Assembly (NCBI GenBank): GCA_027943245.1
Contig: JANDJZ010000457.1
Location: 1 to 38,170, forward strand
Reading direction: 5' to 3'
DNA: 38,170 nucleotides
Source of the DNA: Acanthamoeba sp. SK_2022b
Lineage: Eukaryota > Discosea > Longamoebia > Acanthamoebidae
Shown here: piece by piece, positions 27,003-36,013 of the stretch
Numbering within the stretch: position 1 is the stretch's first letter
Layout: each line of letters starts with the position of its first letter
The notes under the pieces: model-generated
What the model saw: the letters and a program-made list of their open reading frames with translations, nothing else
Told to the model about the DNA's origin: nothing
The model's database searches: none
Translations under genes and position numbers: made by a program

Positions 27003-27587
27003 ATGACAAGCATGTCCGCAGGCAGCTCGACTCCCTACATCCCTGCGTCTTCGCCTCGCACCGCTGACGTGGTTTTGTATCTTGACGGCGTGGTTCACCA
27101 TGAAGCTGTGCTTTGGCATCCCCGACGTGGCATCTACATGAGCCCATACCAAGCCTCTGAGCACTCCTTGTTCGAGTGGCTGCCCCTTTTGCAAGAAGAA
27201 CTCGCCCCCTACCCCCAAGTAGCCATCGTGCTCAGCAGTACATGGTGCATACGCCCCGGCTATGCCAAGACGCTGCAGCTGTTGCCCAAGGAGCTGCGCG
27301 CCCGCTTCATCGGTGGCACTTTCCACAAACGTGTCCACGGAGCGGATCCCTGGCTTCTGGCGACCTTTCGGGACACTTCGCGTGGCCAGCAAATCCTGGA
27401 GGACGTGACCCGCAGAAAGCCCAGGCAATGGCTGGCCTTGGACGATGACATCGAGGACTGGCCCCCCGCTATCATGGATCGCTTGGTGGCGTGTGATGGC
27501 AAGACAGGACTTTCTGATCCGCAGACGCTCATGGCGCTTAGAGACATGCTTCAGAAATGTGATGCAGCGCTAGTCGGCAACCATTGA
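27003..27587 (+). CDS. HAD-fold protein (RNA-repair-associated HAD type) with damaged motif I
   Basis: The 194-residue protein resembles the HAD domain found in Swiss-Army-Knife RNA repair proteins: [21 protein letters not shown] (23-43), [12 protein letters not shown] (motif II), FIGGTFH, and [12 protein letters not shown] (motif IV). In relatives motif I reads LDFDGV with two Asp; here it reads YLDGVV with only D28, as if two residues had been lost. Without that Asp pair phosphatase activity is doubtful. I prefer ATG 27003; 27012 is also possible and an upstream frame to 26631 only overlaps uvrA antisense. The next HAD gene, 900 bp on, keeps the motif. Confidence 0.78.
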   Translation: MTSMSAGSSTPYIPASSPRTADVVLYLDGVVHHEAVLWHPRRGIYMSPYQASEHSLFEWLPLLQEELAPYPQVAIVLSSTWCIRPGYAKTLQLLPKELRARFIGGTFHKRVHGADPWLLATFRDTSRGQQILEDVTRRKPRQWLALDDDIEDWPPAIMDRLVACDGKTGLSDPQTLMALRDMLQKCDAALVGNH

Positions 27588-27777
27588 AAGTCATAGGGTC
27601 TTCTTCAAACGCATTGACCCAGAACTTCCAAAAATCAACGCCCACCGTGCGCCTCGCGGCAGGGCACAAGCCGCCGTGCAGCTGCGCAAGGCGCCTCGCC
27701 GGCCCTAGTCCGCGCACACTCAAAAAATCGGACTGCTGCCTCACCATTTAGCGAGCTAGGGGGTAAAGCTCACATTT

Positions 27778-28410
27778 CTATCCTCGCAATCGAGGAGGTG
27801 TATGTCCCAAGCGAATGGCGATGTCGCGCTGGGTGGACGTCAAGGCCGGCCATATTAAATGCACCCTACTCTCGTCCATTGAGAGCAAATCCGATCTTTG
27901 CTTGGCAGTCTTTAGAGTGATCTTAAAAAATCCGGGATTATGGTCTATTTGATTAATCTTGAGTCGCCACAAAACGACGAATGCATATTTCGGCGTTAGA
28001 TTTTTATTCTTCCTGAGATAGGTAAGTGCATTTTTTAGAATGTCGTTGTTCTCAGTCGCAGCCACCCTCTCCAGCGCATTGATACAAGATTCCATGCGCA
28101 TTTGTTCTTCGAGACGATTCAGTCTACGTTTGGCTTCCTCTGGTGAAAGCCTGCGTCCTTGTTCGAAAACAGAGACGTTGAATCGCAAGATGCAATGTGA
28201 TCCGACCCATAGATGGTGATTCGTTAGCTGATTCTTTATACGGAAATGATAGCGAAGGCCGTCTTGCTCGCACAGTTCACAGATCTCATCTTTATGATCA
28301 TGATCAATTACTTCATCGGTGAATAACCATTCTTCAAATGCTTCGGGAAGGGTTGAGCCCACAGATAAGGGAAGGATATTATCTCGAACGCGTTGCGAGT
28401 AACTCTGCAT
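27778..28410 (-). CDS. Hypothetical protein with a CxxC zinc-type motif
   Basis: The 210-residue protein has C44-x2-C47 (ICELCEQDGLRYHFRIKN) and H72-C73 (LWVGSHCILRF), a pattern recurring in uncharacterised bacterial and phage proteins in which CELC...LRYHF...NxxTxxxLWVGS is conserved. It probably binds zinc. The rest is helical and basic: RRLSPEEAKRRLNRLEEQM, then TPKYAFVVLWRLK, ending in ALTSTQRDIAIRLGHT. AAGGAG lies about 10 bp before the ATG. It lies between two HAD-domain genes. Function is unknown; nucleic-acid binding is a guess from the basic surface. Confidence 0.75.
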   Translation of the reverse strand: MQSYSQRVRDNILPLSVGSTLPEAFEEWLFTDEVIDHDHKDEICELCEQDGLRYHFRIKNQLTNHHLWVGSHCILRFNVSVFEQGRRLSPEEAKRRLNRLEEQMRMESCINALERVAATENNDILKNALTYLRKNKNLTPKYAFVVLWRLKINQIDHNPGFFKITLKTAKQRSDLLSMDESRVHLIWPALTSTQRDIAIRLGHTPPRLRG

Positions 28411-28764
28411 AACTGGTTAACTCCTTGGATCGTTAAAGAACTCAACTAGACCATGACGATGATGGGTGTAAGCCTTTGGGCACCCGCCAACACTACAATT
28501 GCAGCGTGAACACAATATTCTTGGACTTTGATGGAGTGATCCATCCCGAGTTCTGCCACGAGTCAAAGCACTTGTGTTGCTTGCCTGTGTTCGAGAACGT
28601 GCTGCGACGTTGCACGGATTGGGACGTGGTCATCACAAGTACCTGGCGCCTTCAACGCTCGCTTGAGAGCCTGCGCTCACTTTTTTCCGATGATGTTGCT
28701 TCACGCGTTCATGATGTGACACCTCGCTTTGCGGAACTTCACGACGTTCCAAATTCCCTTCTTG

Positions 28765-28770
28765 CCTATG
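28765..28770. repeat. 6-bp target duplication of the right IS copy (CCTATG; partner 29848-29853)
   Basis: CCTATG stands at 28765-28770 and again at 29848-29853. It differs from the TGTAGG around the left copy, so the two insertions were separate events. Read in the direction of the transposase it is CATAGG, which shares TAGG with TGTAGG of copy 1. Confidence 0.93.
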
Positions 28771-29737
28771 TGTCGCATCCCGTACGATCATATGGTCGCT
28801 TGTGAAACAGGTGCGGGTGGGTCTGGTACCAATCTTTCATGGCCTGCATCGGCGTACTGCTCTTGAGCGCTGACTGCGGCAACTGGTGGTTGTACAAGGC
28901 CACATAGCGCAGCAAGGTCTCCTCCATGTCCTCGCGGCTGTTGAACCGGTGGGTCTTCAGAACGTCCGCAATGCGTCCATTGAACCGCTCCACCATGCCG
29001 TTGGTTCTGGGCGTCCTGGGCTTGGTCAATCGGTGCTCTATGCCCAACTCCCGGCACAGTTGATCGAATTCATGGTTGCCGCTGGGTTCGCGTTCCTTGC
29101 TGGCAAACAGACGGTCCGTGAACTCTTTGCCGTTGTCGGTCAACAGCTTGTTGATCCTGATCGGACAGGCCTTGTGCAACGCCTTGAGGAAGGCCTGTGC
29201 ACTGGCGGCGGTCTTGTTGGACTTGAGCTGCACAAACACCCAACGCGTGGCCCTGTCGATGGCCACGAATAGGTAGCGCCGGCTGCTCTCATCCTGCATC
29301 TGGGGCAGGTACTTCACGTCCATGTGCACGTAGCCTGGCTCGTAGCTCTTGAAGGCCTTGTGGGCTACCGCAGGCTCCTGGGGCTTGAGGGCGTTGAGGT
29401 TGCCCGCTCCATGGCGGCGCAAGCACCTGTCCAGCCCGGAGCGCGAGACATGGGGACAGATGAACTCCCGTGTCACGGCCAGCAGGTCATCCAAAGGTAG
29501 CAGCAAGGTACGGCGCAAGTGAACCACCACGGTCTCTTGCGCAGGCGTGAGCACCGTCTGCAGGCGATGGGCCGTGTGCGAGCGGTCTGCAAAGACATCG
29601 CGCTTCTTCCACTTGTAGACCGTCTGCTCAGTGATCCCAAAGCGCTGGGCCAGGATGCTGGCTGGTTCATCGCTGGCTGCGATCTCGGCACGCACGGCGG
29701 GCGTGGTGCGGGCGTTCTTGTGCAGGGCTATCAACAT
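28766..29737 (-). CDS. IS481-family transposase, copy 2
   Basis: This protein equals the transposase at 6364-7335 in residues 1-322 and differs only in the last residue, Thr in place of Met. The difference comes from the target duplication, not the IS: the codon after GAC takes its last two bases and the following TAG from CATAGG on the coding strand. All of D140, D201 and E250 are intact, so it should be active. It is transcribed against the interrupted HAD gene. Confidence 0.95.
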   Translation of the reverse strand: MLIALHKNARTTPAVRAEIAASDEPASILAQRFGITEQTVYKWKKRDVFADRSHTAHRLQTVLTPAQETVVVHLRRTLLLPLDDLLAVTREFICPHVSRSGLDRCLRRHGAGNLNALKPQEPAVAHKAFKSYEPGYVHMDVKYLPQMQDESSRRYLFVAIDRATRWVFVQLKSNKTAASAQAFLKALHKACPIRINKLLTDNGKEFTDRLFASKEREPSGNHEFDQLCRELGIEHRLTKPRTPRTNGMVERFNGRIADVLKTHRFNSREDMEETLLRYVALYNHQLPQSALKSSTPMQAMKDWYQTHPHLFHKRPYDRTGCDT

Positions 29738-29847
29738 GGCTTCACTCCCTGGGTGGATTGCAAGGACTCTATCAACTCCTTTAGAACGGCTCGGGCCATG
29801 AAGAGTGGATAGCGTTTAGAGTCTATGCAATCGTCCGGGATGCGACA
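28771..29847 (-). mobile_element. IS481-family insertion sequence, copy 2, intact (1077 bp)
   Basis: It starts TGTCGCATCCCGTACGATCA and ends with the complement of TGTCGCATCCCGGACG, the same ends as copy 1 but inverted. Both copies are 1077 bp and apparently identical at every place compared. It interrupts an HAD-domain gene and is bordered by its own 6-bp repeat CCTATG. Together with copy 1 it forms 1.1-kb inverted repeats about 21 kb apart, able to recombine and flip the segment between them. Confidence 0.95.
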
Positions 29848-30052
29848 CCTATGAACGTGAGGCCGAGTGCAATGCTTGGCTTCGGGACAACGATCGTATG
29901 GTGTTTCCCTGGCTTGCGATCGACGATAGATCCTGGCTTTTTCGCCCCTTCAATAGATCCGTATTCCTTGTGGATGGAAGGACTGGTTTGACTGCTGTCA
30001 CAGCGGAAGAACTTACAGAGCGGTTATTAAGCCTGTAGAGACAAGGCGCACT

Positions 30053-31804
30053 TCAGAGAAGTTTTCGTCGGACGTAGTCAGCACTAAGCACACCATTTTC
30101 GAACTTGTGTTTAATGCGTCCCCTTACTACTGAATTTTCCAGATTTCTCCAGTCCCCATTATTCCAGCGACCCTTTGTCAAAACAGCAAGCTTTAGGATT
30201 TCGCTCAGACTTTCTTCTGGAAGCCTCGCACCGTTTTCAATAGGCTTGACTATCAGAGCATAGAAGGCTTCTTCATCCAGAACTTCAAGTTCAAAGAAAT
30301 ACTGTAATGAGCCATCAGGCAGCTCAATTTCACTCACCCAGCACAGCCGTCCTCTGGCATCGTCTCCTCTACCCACAATGGCCCAAGGAATATCTGTCGT
30401 TCCAAGTTTAGTAGGGAGCATGCAATATACTGCACTCCCAACAGCGACAGGATTTATTAATCCATAGTCCAATCTCTGTTTAATGACTTTTTCTTTCTCA
30501 AGCTGCATGAAACACGCGGCCAGAGCGCTGAATCTGTTCTTTATTCCGCTTTGCGCGTGGGCGCTAAGGGAAGCGCTGCTGAGGCTTCCCGACGAGGATT
30601 TATGCCCGGTACCATGGTTCTTTTTGCGTTTGTATGATTTTTCATCAGATTTTATGGCCTGATCTGTAAAAGTAACCTTTTTATATTCAATCCTCATGTC
30701 AGGTAAATCAGACCACATCTCGTTGATCGCAAGATGAGATACATAATTTCCCAGCCTGGTATCTGCTGGCGGATGGATAACCACAGGGTCTCCGTTTAAG
30801 CCTTTGGGTTGTCCTGCAGGCTCAGAAAATGCTTGTGAAGACTGCTGCGAATTTATCGGTATTTTTTGGTTAGCCAGGACACGAACGAGAGGCACGGGAG
30901 GAGGCGGAAATTCAGAGTTATAAATCCACATCACTAGAATTGCCCCGCTTGAAAGCTGTTGACCAAGAAATGACAGTGTTATATCGTCTTTTTCCTTGTC
31001 TTCAGTCCAGTGCGGATGAACTTGAACCCATGGGTGACTTACTCCCGACCTCCGGGAGTTTTGTATGCCCACAAATATGCCCTGTGCCTGCTTGTTGGCG
31101 TATTCAGAAGTCTGGAAATGTGCAATGGCGCGGCAGCTGATGGAAGACAATTTTTGTTTTGTTAGGATCTTATAGACATCACCCTCTGGCGTGAATCCCG
31201 TTTCACTTCCTACAATTAAATTCTCCAACTCATTGTTCCAATGATTGGATAGTAACGCATTTGATAAAAAGGAGCATACGCCATAAAATCTCCTGAAGAC
31301 CTCGTAGGCAGGAATAATAAGTTCCAGTCCCGTGTCACTATAGCAACGATAATATGGCGCATCTCTAAGGTCGTGAAGCTGTCCAGCTATGTCTTCGCCG
31401 CTCAGGGGAAATTCTTGTATACCGTAGTGCCCGTGGATACGGATGTAGTCTTTTGGATGAACAAGTATCCACTTTTGCGGGGGAATGCGAAGGTTTTCAA
31501 TCTTGATTTGATCACCCATGATCAAACCATGTTGTCTGGTCATATCGTGCCAGAACGAACCCAACGGGAATGCTGGCAAAGAACCCGCTGATTCAATCAC
31601 CGACAACAGGCTACAAGCTCCGCTGGCTCTTCGGGCATAGGCAAGACGCTCAGGCTCATGATTATCAATCTCAGCAAACCACAGCTGCACGCGTGGCGTC
31701 TCCATCTCATCAATTTTGGGGAGTATTTTGGCGGCGCCAACCAATCGGTACAAAGTGTCATTCAGAGGTAGGCGGGCGAATTGGGTATCTGAAACGGGAG
31801 ACAT
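30053..31804 (-). CDS. TnsE-like protein (tentative)
   Basis: The 583-residue protein has no signal or membrane segment. The middle is low complexity (about 375-425, KSDEKSYKRKKNHG, then a Ser/Gly run). The last 150 residues resemble the C-terminal domain of Tn7 TnsE in pattern: KNRFSALAACFMQLEKE, VGSAVYCMLPTK, a hydrophobic acidic strand YFFELEVLDEEAF and a W-rich RWNNGDWRNLE segment. The central IPAYEVFRRFYGVCSFLSNALLS also recalls TnsE. TnsE directs Tn7 to replicating or conjugating DNA. There are no TnsA, B or C genes here, so it is not a full transposon. The identity rests on memory of the family and could be wrong; otherwise it is uncharacterised. It lies 95 bp after the protease gene, same strand. 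Confidence 0.5.
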   Translation of the reverse strand: MSPVSDTQFARLPLNDTLYRLVGAAKILPKIDEMETPRVQLWFAEIDNHEPERLAYARRASGACSLLSVIESAGSLPAFPLGSFWHDMTRQHGLIMGDQIKIENLRIPPQKWILVHPKDYIRIHGHYGIQEFPLSGEDIAGQLHDLRDAPYYRCYSDTGLELIIPAYEVFRRFYGVCSFLSNALLSNHWNNELENLIVGSETGFTPEGDVYKILTKQKLSSISCRAIAHFQTSEYANKQAQGIFVGIQNSRRSGVSHPWVQVHPHWTEDKEKDDITLSFLGQQLSSGAILVMWIYNSEFPPPPVPLVRVLANQKIPINSQQSSQAFSEPAGQPKGLNGDPVVIHPPADTRLGNYVSHLAINEMWSDLPDMRIEYKKVTFTDQAIKSDEKSYKRKKNHGTGHKSSSGSLSSASLSAHAQSGIKNRFSALAACFMQLEKEKVIKQRLDYGLINPVAVGSAVYCMLPTKLGTTDIPWAIVGRGDDARGRLCWVSEIELPDGSLQYFFELEVLDEEAFYALIVKPIENGARLPEESLSEILKLAVLTKGRWNNGDWRNLENSVVRGRIKHKFENGVLSADYVRRKLL

Positions 31805-31899
31805 GCTGGACTGATGAAGTGCACGAGAGACTAGGCGAAAGGCCAGCGCTTGGCACTGACGGCCAAGTACAGTTAGGGCATAACGTTCTTCGGGTATGC

Positions 31900-34434
31900 C
31901 TAAGCAGTGATGTCAACAGCGTTGACGATTGCGATTTCTGTGGCGATCGGCGTATAGAGATCTACTGGCACGTCCACCTCTTGGATGGGGCGCAGTGAAA
32001 CGACCAACGAATACCTGGTGGACTTGCCGGCGCGTTCGGCTCCTGGCCAGTCCTTCCACCAACCGCCAATGGGGAACACTGCGATGTGCGACTTCTCACG
32101 CAGCTGTGCCGCAGTCCCCCTCCAGACATCGCTATGCACAGAGCCTCTAGCGCGTAGCACTGCCCCGATGTGCCACTCGTTCATATCGGGGTCCGACAGG
32201 CTTTCGTCTTCGTCAAAATCTTCAAGGCGATCGAGCTTGTTGATTCGTTGGTTGAAGCGCACCTCATCTTCGCTGGCACCTTTGACAGCAAATCTAAGCC
32301 CATGAGACTGATATCGGAATTTGCTCTGCCACCCTCTGCGGCTGGGGTTCGGTTCTACAAAGAAGGATAGAGTTACCCTCATCTCCACCGCAACTTCACC
32401 TAAGGCCTCTAGCTCATCGGCTGGCCAAGGTAATTTGTGCAATTTCAGCTCTTTGAGTTTGACCTTGCTCTTTTCAAGCTGATACGGAACGATTGTGTCC
32501 TGAACGATGAGAGTGGGAGCGTCTTCAGCCGAAGCCAAGGAATTTTGCAGAGAGACTTTGCCGAAGCCATAGGTGCGCAAGAGTTCCCTCATGTCCCTTT
32601 TCTTCGCGCCTCTCGGCAGCTGAGCCAGCATTTGGGGCGTGAAGCGCGCGCCGTGAATCACCAGGGCACGAACGGTTTCTTCCCAATAGTGTGGATACCT
32701 AGCTCTTATGTGGGCGCAAATTCGTGCCACTTCTGCGGCTGCTGCACTGGTGTCCCCTGTTTCCGCAAAAGGCCCCTGGTGCATTCTGTGTGATGTCGTC
32801 AATATTCGTAAGCTGCTAGGCCCCACTGCAGGAACATTGGTGTCATCAATCGTCGCATTTCCACCTTCCGCTACAACGTCTGGCTTCAAGGGCCATGAAT
32901 TTCGCCACAAGCGCGATGTAGTCGATGCCGGGGAGAGTGCACCCCCCTGTGCGATGAGCGCGTACGTCGGCCAGCGCTGAATGTCCAAATAGGTCAGGTC
33001 AGTGCAGGCACCTACGGTAAGGCCATTCCAGGACTGGCCAGGGTCCTCGATGGAAGTAGAGTGGTTGATATCGGGGTACTGAGTCCAACCCTGCCAGGGC
33101 ACGTTTCCTGCGGACATCACGAACAGCCGCTGTTTGAGCGCAAAGTCCGTACCCCAGCTGATGCCCTTGGTGTAAGGGTCAAGGCCGTTCAAGCCAAAAG
33201 CCAATTGATCCACGCACGCCGACCATTCGGTAGGCATCCCTGCTCCGGGACCGATCGCTGTAGTCATGGTCACAAAAATGCGTGAGCGTCCCGGATTCTT
33301 CTGTTCGACCTTGTCCACTGCTTTTGCCATGATCCAGCCGTACAGATGTGGTGGATTAGCTCCTGCAGGCGGGAAGATTTTCACCGACTCCATTCGATGA
33401 GGCACATCGAGCTTCTGATCATGCGCCAAAGGTGCCACCAGGTCGCCGTGACAGATGACGCCTGCCATCTCGGTTCCATGTCCATCTACATCCGTACCTG
33501 GACCCCACTCCGCATCCACCGCCATCACGTCCTCATGGGCGACAGCCTTCTCCAGCAGAGGATGGGCTCGGTTCACACCCGTGTCGAGCAAGGTGACATA
33601 GGGGCTTGTGCCTGGCTCGGCGAATGTGCATCGTTGCAGCAGCTCTTGCACCCAAGGGGCCTGCTCACGAGGCGCAAGATCTGAAAGAAAGAACTCTGCG
33701 TGTGGTTGAACGTACCGTATCTCGGCGATCAGATCCAACAGTCTGAGTGCGCCCTCCAATGCTTTGCGAGTCGTCCATGCTGCAACTACAACGCGACCAG
33801 GGAAGCTGAGGTAACTCGTTTCGACCTGAATACCGAACTGCACGGCAGCTGCTTGGAATGCCTTTGCTGTTGCGCTCGCTGTCCGGGCACCGTTGCGCAA
33901 CCAGATTTGCAGCCAAGTTGCTTTCTCAGGCGCTGGTGGTGCCGCATCCTCTGTCCACAACTCTGCAAAGGCCGCTCCACGAATTTTCTCTATTGCATTG
34001 ACGAGCTGTGTATGGGGAGGCTTCCCATACTTTGTCATAGGGCCGCTCAGGTACTTCCTTACCCGAGTCTCAAGCGCACTCAGCTTGCCTTCCGGAACAT
34101 GAAGCGCAACGACTTGGGCTCCGCCACCGGACTGCGCAACAGTTAAAACCTCTATTTCGTCTTTGCGCCACTCGAGGGCTTTGACATCAAATTTCGCCTG
34201 AGCCGAAAACTCGATCGCAATGATCATTCCAGTGGACGTAGTCAGCCCGCGCTTTGCACGCTCCAAGGAAAGAGCTTCTGCGTCTAGCCGTAGTTTCGCG
34301 AGTTGACGCAGCAACGCGCTGCCATGCTGCTCCCGGTCCCGCTGAAGCTCCGATGGCTTGGGAAACGAGTGTGTCGACTGGAAGCTTCGGTCGGTAGTGA
34401 ATCCCGTAACTGACAAATGATCGAGATCTGGCAT
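31900..34434 (-). CDS. Subtilisin-like (S8) serine protease with large N-terminal domain
   Basis: The 844-residue protein has a complete subtilase triad: D284 (VTLLDTGVNRAHP), H319 (DVDGHGTEMAG) and S563 (ETGDTSAAAAEV), with oxyanion N444 (SAGN). There is no signal peptide, so it is an intracellular protease. Residues 1-260 form a separate domain that may sense a target, and 640-844 follow the catalytic domain with further strands. It starts 66 bp downstream of an AAA+ ATPase. S8-protease/AAA+ ATPase pairs are known as conserved neighbours in mobile islands, so the ATPase may hold the protease inactive, unfold its substrate, or detect a signal. The start at 34434 lacks a clear Shine-Dalgarno. 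Confidence 0.9.
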   Translation of the reverse strand: MPDLDHLSVTGFTTDRSFQSTHSFPKPSELQRDREQHGSALLRQLAKLRLDAEALSLERAKRGLTTSTGMIIAIEFSAQAKFDVKALEWRKDEIEVLTVAQSGGGAQVVALHVPEGKLSALETRVRKYLSGPMTKYGKPPHTQLVNAIEKIRGAAFAELWTEDAAPPAPEKATWLQIWLRNGARTASATAKAFQAAAVQFGIQVETSYLSFPGRVVVAAWTTRKALEGALRLLDLIAEIRYVQPHAEFFLSDLAPREQAPWVQELLQRCTFAEPGTSPYVTLLDTGVNRAHPLLEKAVAHEDVMAVDAEWGPGTDVDGHGTEMAGVICHGDLVAPLAHDQKLDVPHRMESVKIFPPAGANPPHLYGWIMAKAVDKVEQKNPGRSRIFVTMTTAIGPGAGMPTEWSACVDQLAFGLNGLDPYTKGISWGTDFALKQRLFVMSAGNVPWQGWTQYPDINHSTSIEDPGQSWNGLTVGACTDLTYLDIQRWPTYALIAQGGALSPASTTSRLWRNSWPLKPDVVAEGGNATIDDTNVPAVGPSSLRILTTSHRMHQGPFAETGDTSAAAAEVARICAHIRARYPHYWEETVRALVIHGARFTPQMLAQLPRGAKKRDMRELLRTYGFGKVSLQNSLASAEDAPTLIVQDTIVPYQLEKSKVKLKELKLHKLPWPADELEALGEVAVEMRVTLSFFVEPNPSRRGWQSKFRYQSHGLRFAVKGASEDEVRFNQRINKLDRLEDFDEDESLSDPDMNEWHIGAVLRARGSVHSDVWRGTAAQLREKSHIAVFPIGGWWKDWPGAERAGKSTRYSLVVSLRPIQEVDVPVDLYTPIATEIAIVNAVDITA

Positions 34435-34479
34435 GGTGAGGGCAACGATTCATTTTGTTACCTCAATGTACCAGACCGG

Positions 34480-34495
34480 CCGGCCGGACGGCCGG
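34480..34495. terminator. GC-rich hairpin between the ATPase and protease genes
   Basis: CCGGCCG, GA, CGGCCGG form a perfect 7-bp GC stem with a two-base loop between the ATPase stop at 34501 and the protease start. No T tract follows on the minus strand. It may attenuate protease expression or shield the message, so the two genes need not be made in equal amounts. Confidence 0.4.
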
Positions 34496-34500
34496 GCCGA

Positions 34501-35484
34501 TCAGTTGTGCAGCTGGCTTGCAGCTCGCTCCTGCAGGTGGGTGAGAACGCTTTTTTCTGAAATGCTCGATCGTTCGTCAAGGATGGCGTCCTTGATGGCG
34601 TCCTCACAAGCCTTGGTGATTTCGGAGTGGGAAAGCCCCACTGCACGGGGGACCAGATTTGACCAGTTCAAGTCTGCAGGAGCCATCATCGCCAAACGAT
34701 TGCGCAGCAGTTCATCGACTTGCGCTTCGTCTGGGGTGGCATATCGAATCACATCGTCGAAGCGGCGAAAGAGCGCAGTATCAAGAGAAGCTCCGTGGTT
34801 CGTTGCCGCCACGATGATGCTGTCCGAGGTGTCCTGCTCGATCAGCTGCAAGAACATGTTCAACGTGCGGCGCATCTCTGCAACGTCATGCTGCCCCCCC
34901 CGCTGCATGCCCAGCGAGTCGAACTCGTCAAAAAAGTACACACCGCGGGTGATCTTGAGAGCTTCGAAGACCAAGCGAAGCTTAGAGGCGCTTTCCCCCA
35001 TGAACTTGGTGATGAGACTGTCAAACCGCGCGGTGAAAAGCGGCAGCTTCAGCTCCGTAGCGAGCACGGCAGCCGTCATCGTTTTGCCTGTGCCGGGAGG
35101 CCCTACCAACAAGAGCTTGCGGCGAGCCGCCAATCCATGCTCACTGAGACGCTCATGCTGACGCTGCTCCAGGAGCACGCGTTGCAGCTTCTGCTCCACC
35201 TCCCTGGACAGGACCATGTGCTTCAAAGGGTGCTGAGGGTACTGCGCTGTCAGCAGCTCAGCCAGTTCGCCGCGAGGCTGCACAAGAGGCAATGTCCGTG
35301 CGCGCGCACGGGGGGCAGCAGGGGCTCGCGCCTTTTCAATGAGCTCTCGCAGCTCCGCTGCAAGTTTTGAGTGACCACGGCGAGCTTCATCCGCAGCGAC
35401 TTGAAGTGCCACGGAGATGAACTGTGCGTCTTCGTTACCTGCGTAGGCTCTGAAAAGCGCTTTGATTTGGTCTGCTCTTGCCAT
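34501..35484 (-). CDS. AAA+ ATPase, partner of the S8 protease
   Basis: From the ATG at 35484 the protein has 327 residues. Walker A is GPPGTGKT (128-135), Walker B is VYFFDEFD (182-189), sensor 1 is ATNH (227-230), and an arginine-finger candidate is R240/R241 (LFRRFDD). Residues 30-95 form a helical lead-in. This is the FtsH/katanin-like AAA type that builds hexamers. It has no protease motif of its own. The gene lies directly upstream of the S8 protease, as in known ATPase-protease pairs, so it probably delivers or controls substrates. It is divergent from an XRE regulator. No Shine-Dalgarno is seen. Confidence 0.93.
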   Translation of the reverse strand: MARADQIKALFRAYAGNEDAQFISVALQVAADEARRGHSKLAAELRELIEKARAPAAPRARARTLPLVQPRGELAELLTAQYPQHPLKHMVLSREVEQKLQRVLLEQRQHERLSEHGLAARRKLLLVGPPGTGKTMTAAVLATELKLPLFTARFDSLITKFMGESASKLRLVFEALKITRGVYFFDEFDSLGMQRGGQHDVAEMRRTLNMFLQLIEQDTSDSIIVAATNHGASLDTALFRRFDDVIRYATPDEAQVDELLRNRLAMMAPADLNWSNLVPRAVGLSHSEITKACEDAIKDAILDERSSISEKSVLTHLQERAASQLHN

Positions 35485-35525
35485 GTTGTTTCTAATTTTG
35501 ATTGTAGGTGAGGCTACTATCAAAT

Positions 35526-35562
35526 TGTGCTATTGTTGCACATATGATGTATCTATAGCACA
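35526..35562. promoter_or_regulatory. Inverted repeat between the ATPase and the XRE regulator
   Basis: TGTGCTAT (35526-35533) pairs with ATAGCACA (35555-35562), an 8-bp interrupted palindrome across the divergent start region. It ends 4 bp before the XRE ATG at 35566. This is where an XRE repressor would sit to shut both the island module and itself. Assignment is by position and symmetry. Confidence 0.5.
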
Positions 35563-35565
35563 TCA

Positions 35566-35862
35566 ATGAGTATTCAAACGTTCCCTACACGACAAAGTGA
35601 ACTGATCAGGCAGGCACGAGGACAGCGCACCCAAGCCGAATTCGCGAAGCTCCTTGGCGTAGATCGTTCTTGTTTGTCGCGGTACGAGCGCGAGCAACTC
35701 GGTGCCCCGACATCCGTCATCAACCACTGCCTCGGTGCGATAGCAGCACAGTCGCGCTCCCCCGTTGCTGAAGTGGACCCTGTGCGCCGTGCACTGCGTT
35801 TGACTATCGACGCAACGAGGGAGTTGCAGATCGCCACGGCCCTGGATGCCCGTGAGCAATGA
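35566..35862 (+). CDS. XRE-family transcriptional regulator of the ATPase-protease module
   Basis: The 98-residue protein has a Cro/CI helix-turn-helix at 9-60 (RQSELIRQARGQRTQAEFAK, LLGVDRSCLSRYEREQLGAP). The C-terminal 35 residues are helical. It is divergent from the AAA+ gene with an 81-bp gap that carries an inverted repeat. I infer it represses both directions. No Shine-Dalgarno precedes the ATG, so the message may be leaderless. Confidence 0.88.
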   Translation: MSIQTFPTRQSELIRQARGQRTQAEFAKLLGVDRSCLSRYEREQLGAPTSVINHCLGAIAAQSRSPVAEVDPVRRALRLTIDATRELQIATALDAREQ

Positions 35863-36013
35863 AACTGACGGCAGCAGGGACGGATGCTCCTTGCCGTTCA
35901 CTATCCCCACCGACCTGATCTTTACTGGCGGCGAGGCTCAGTCAGTTCCAAGTAAGCCCGATAATTGTTGGCGCCACACGTGATGGCGAACGCCCATGGA
36001 CCAAGGTATGACT

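Larger units (their letters stand above)
28506..30038 (+). pseudogene. HAD-fold (SAK-type) gene split by an IS481 copy
   Basis: The 5' part (from a GTG at 28506) reads NTIFLDFDGVIHPEF, with both motif I Asp (D7, D9), then VVITSTWRLQ (motif II) and PNSLLAY, where the IS interrupts. After the IS at 29848-30038 the same frame resumes with EREAECNAWLRDN, WLAIDDRSWLFRP (motif IV), FLVDGRTGL and ELTERLLSL, then stop. With the IS and one 6-bp repeat left out the frame is continuous. So a complete HAD gene of about 150 codons was cut here, and the acidic motif IV is on the far side of the insertion. Confidence 0.88.

Noticed and set aside
6254..29847. Composite transposon bounded by the two IS481 copies
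   Set aside because: Each copy has its own matching 6-bp flanks (TGTAGG and CCTATG). A composite unit would show one shared duplication at the outer ends only.
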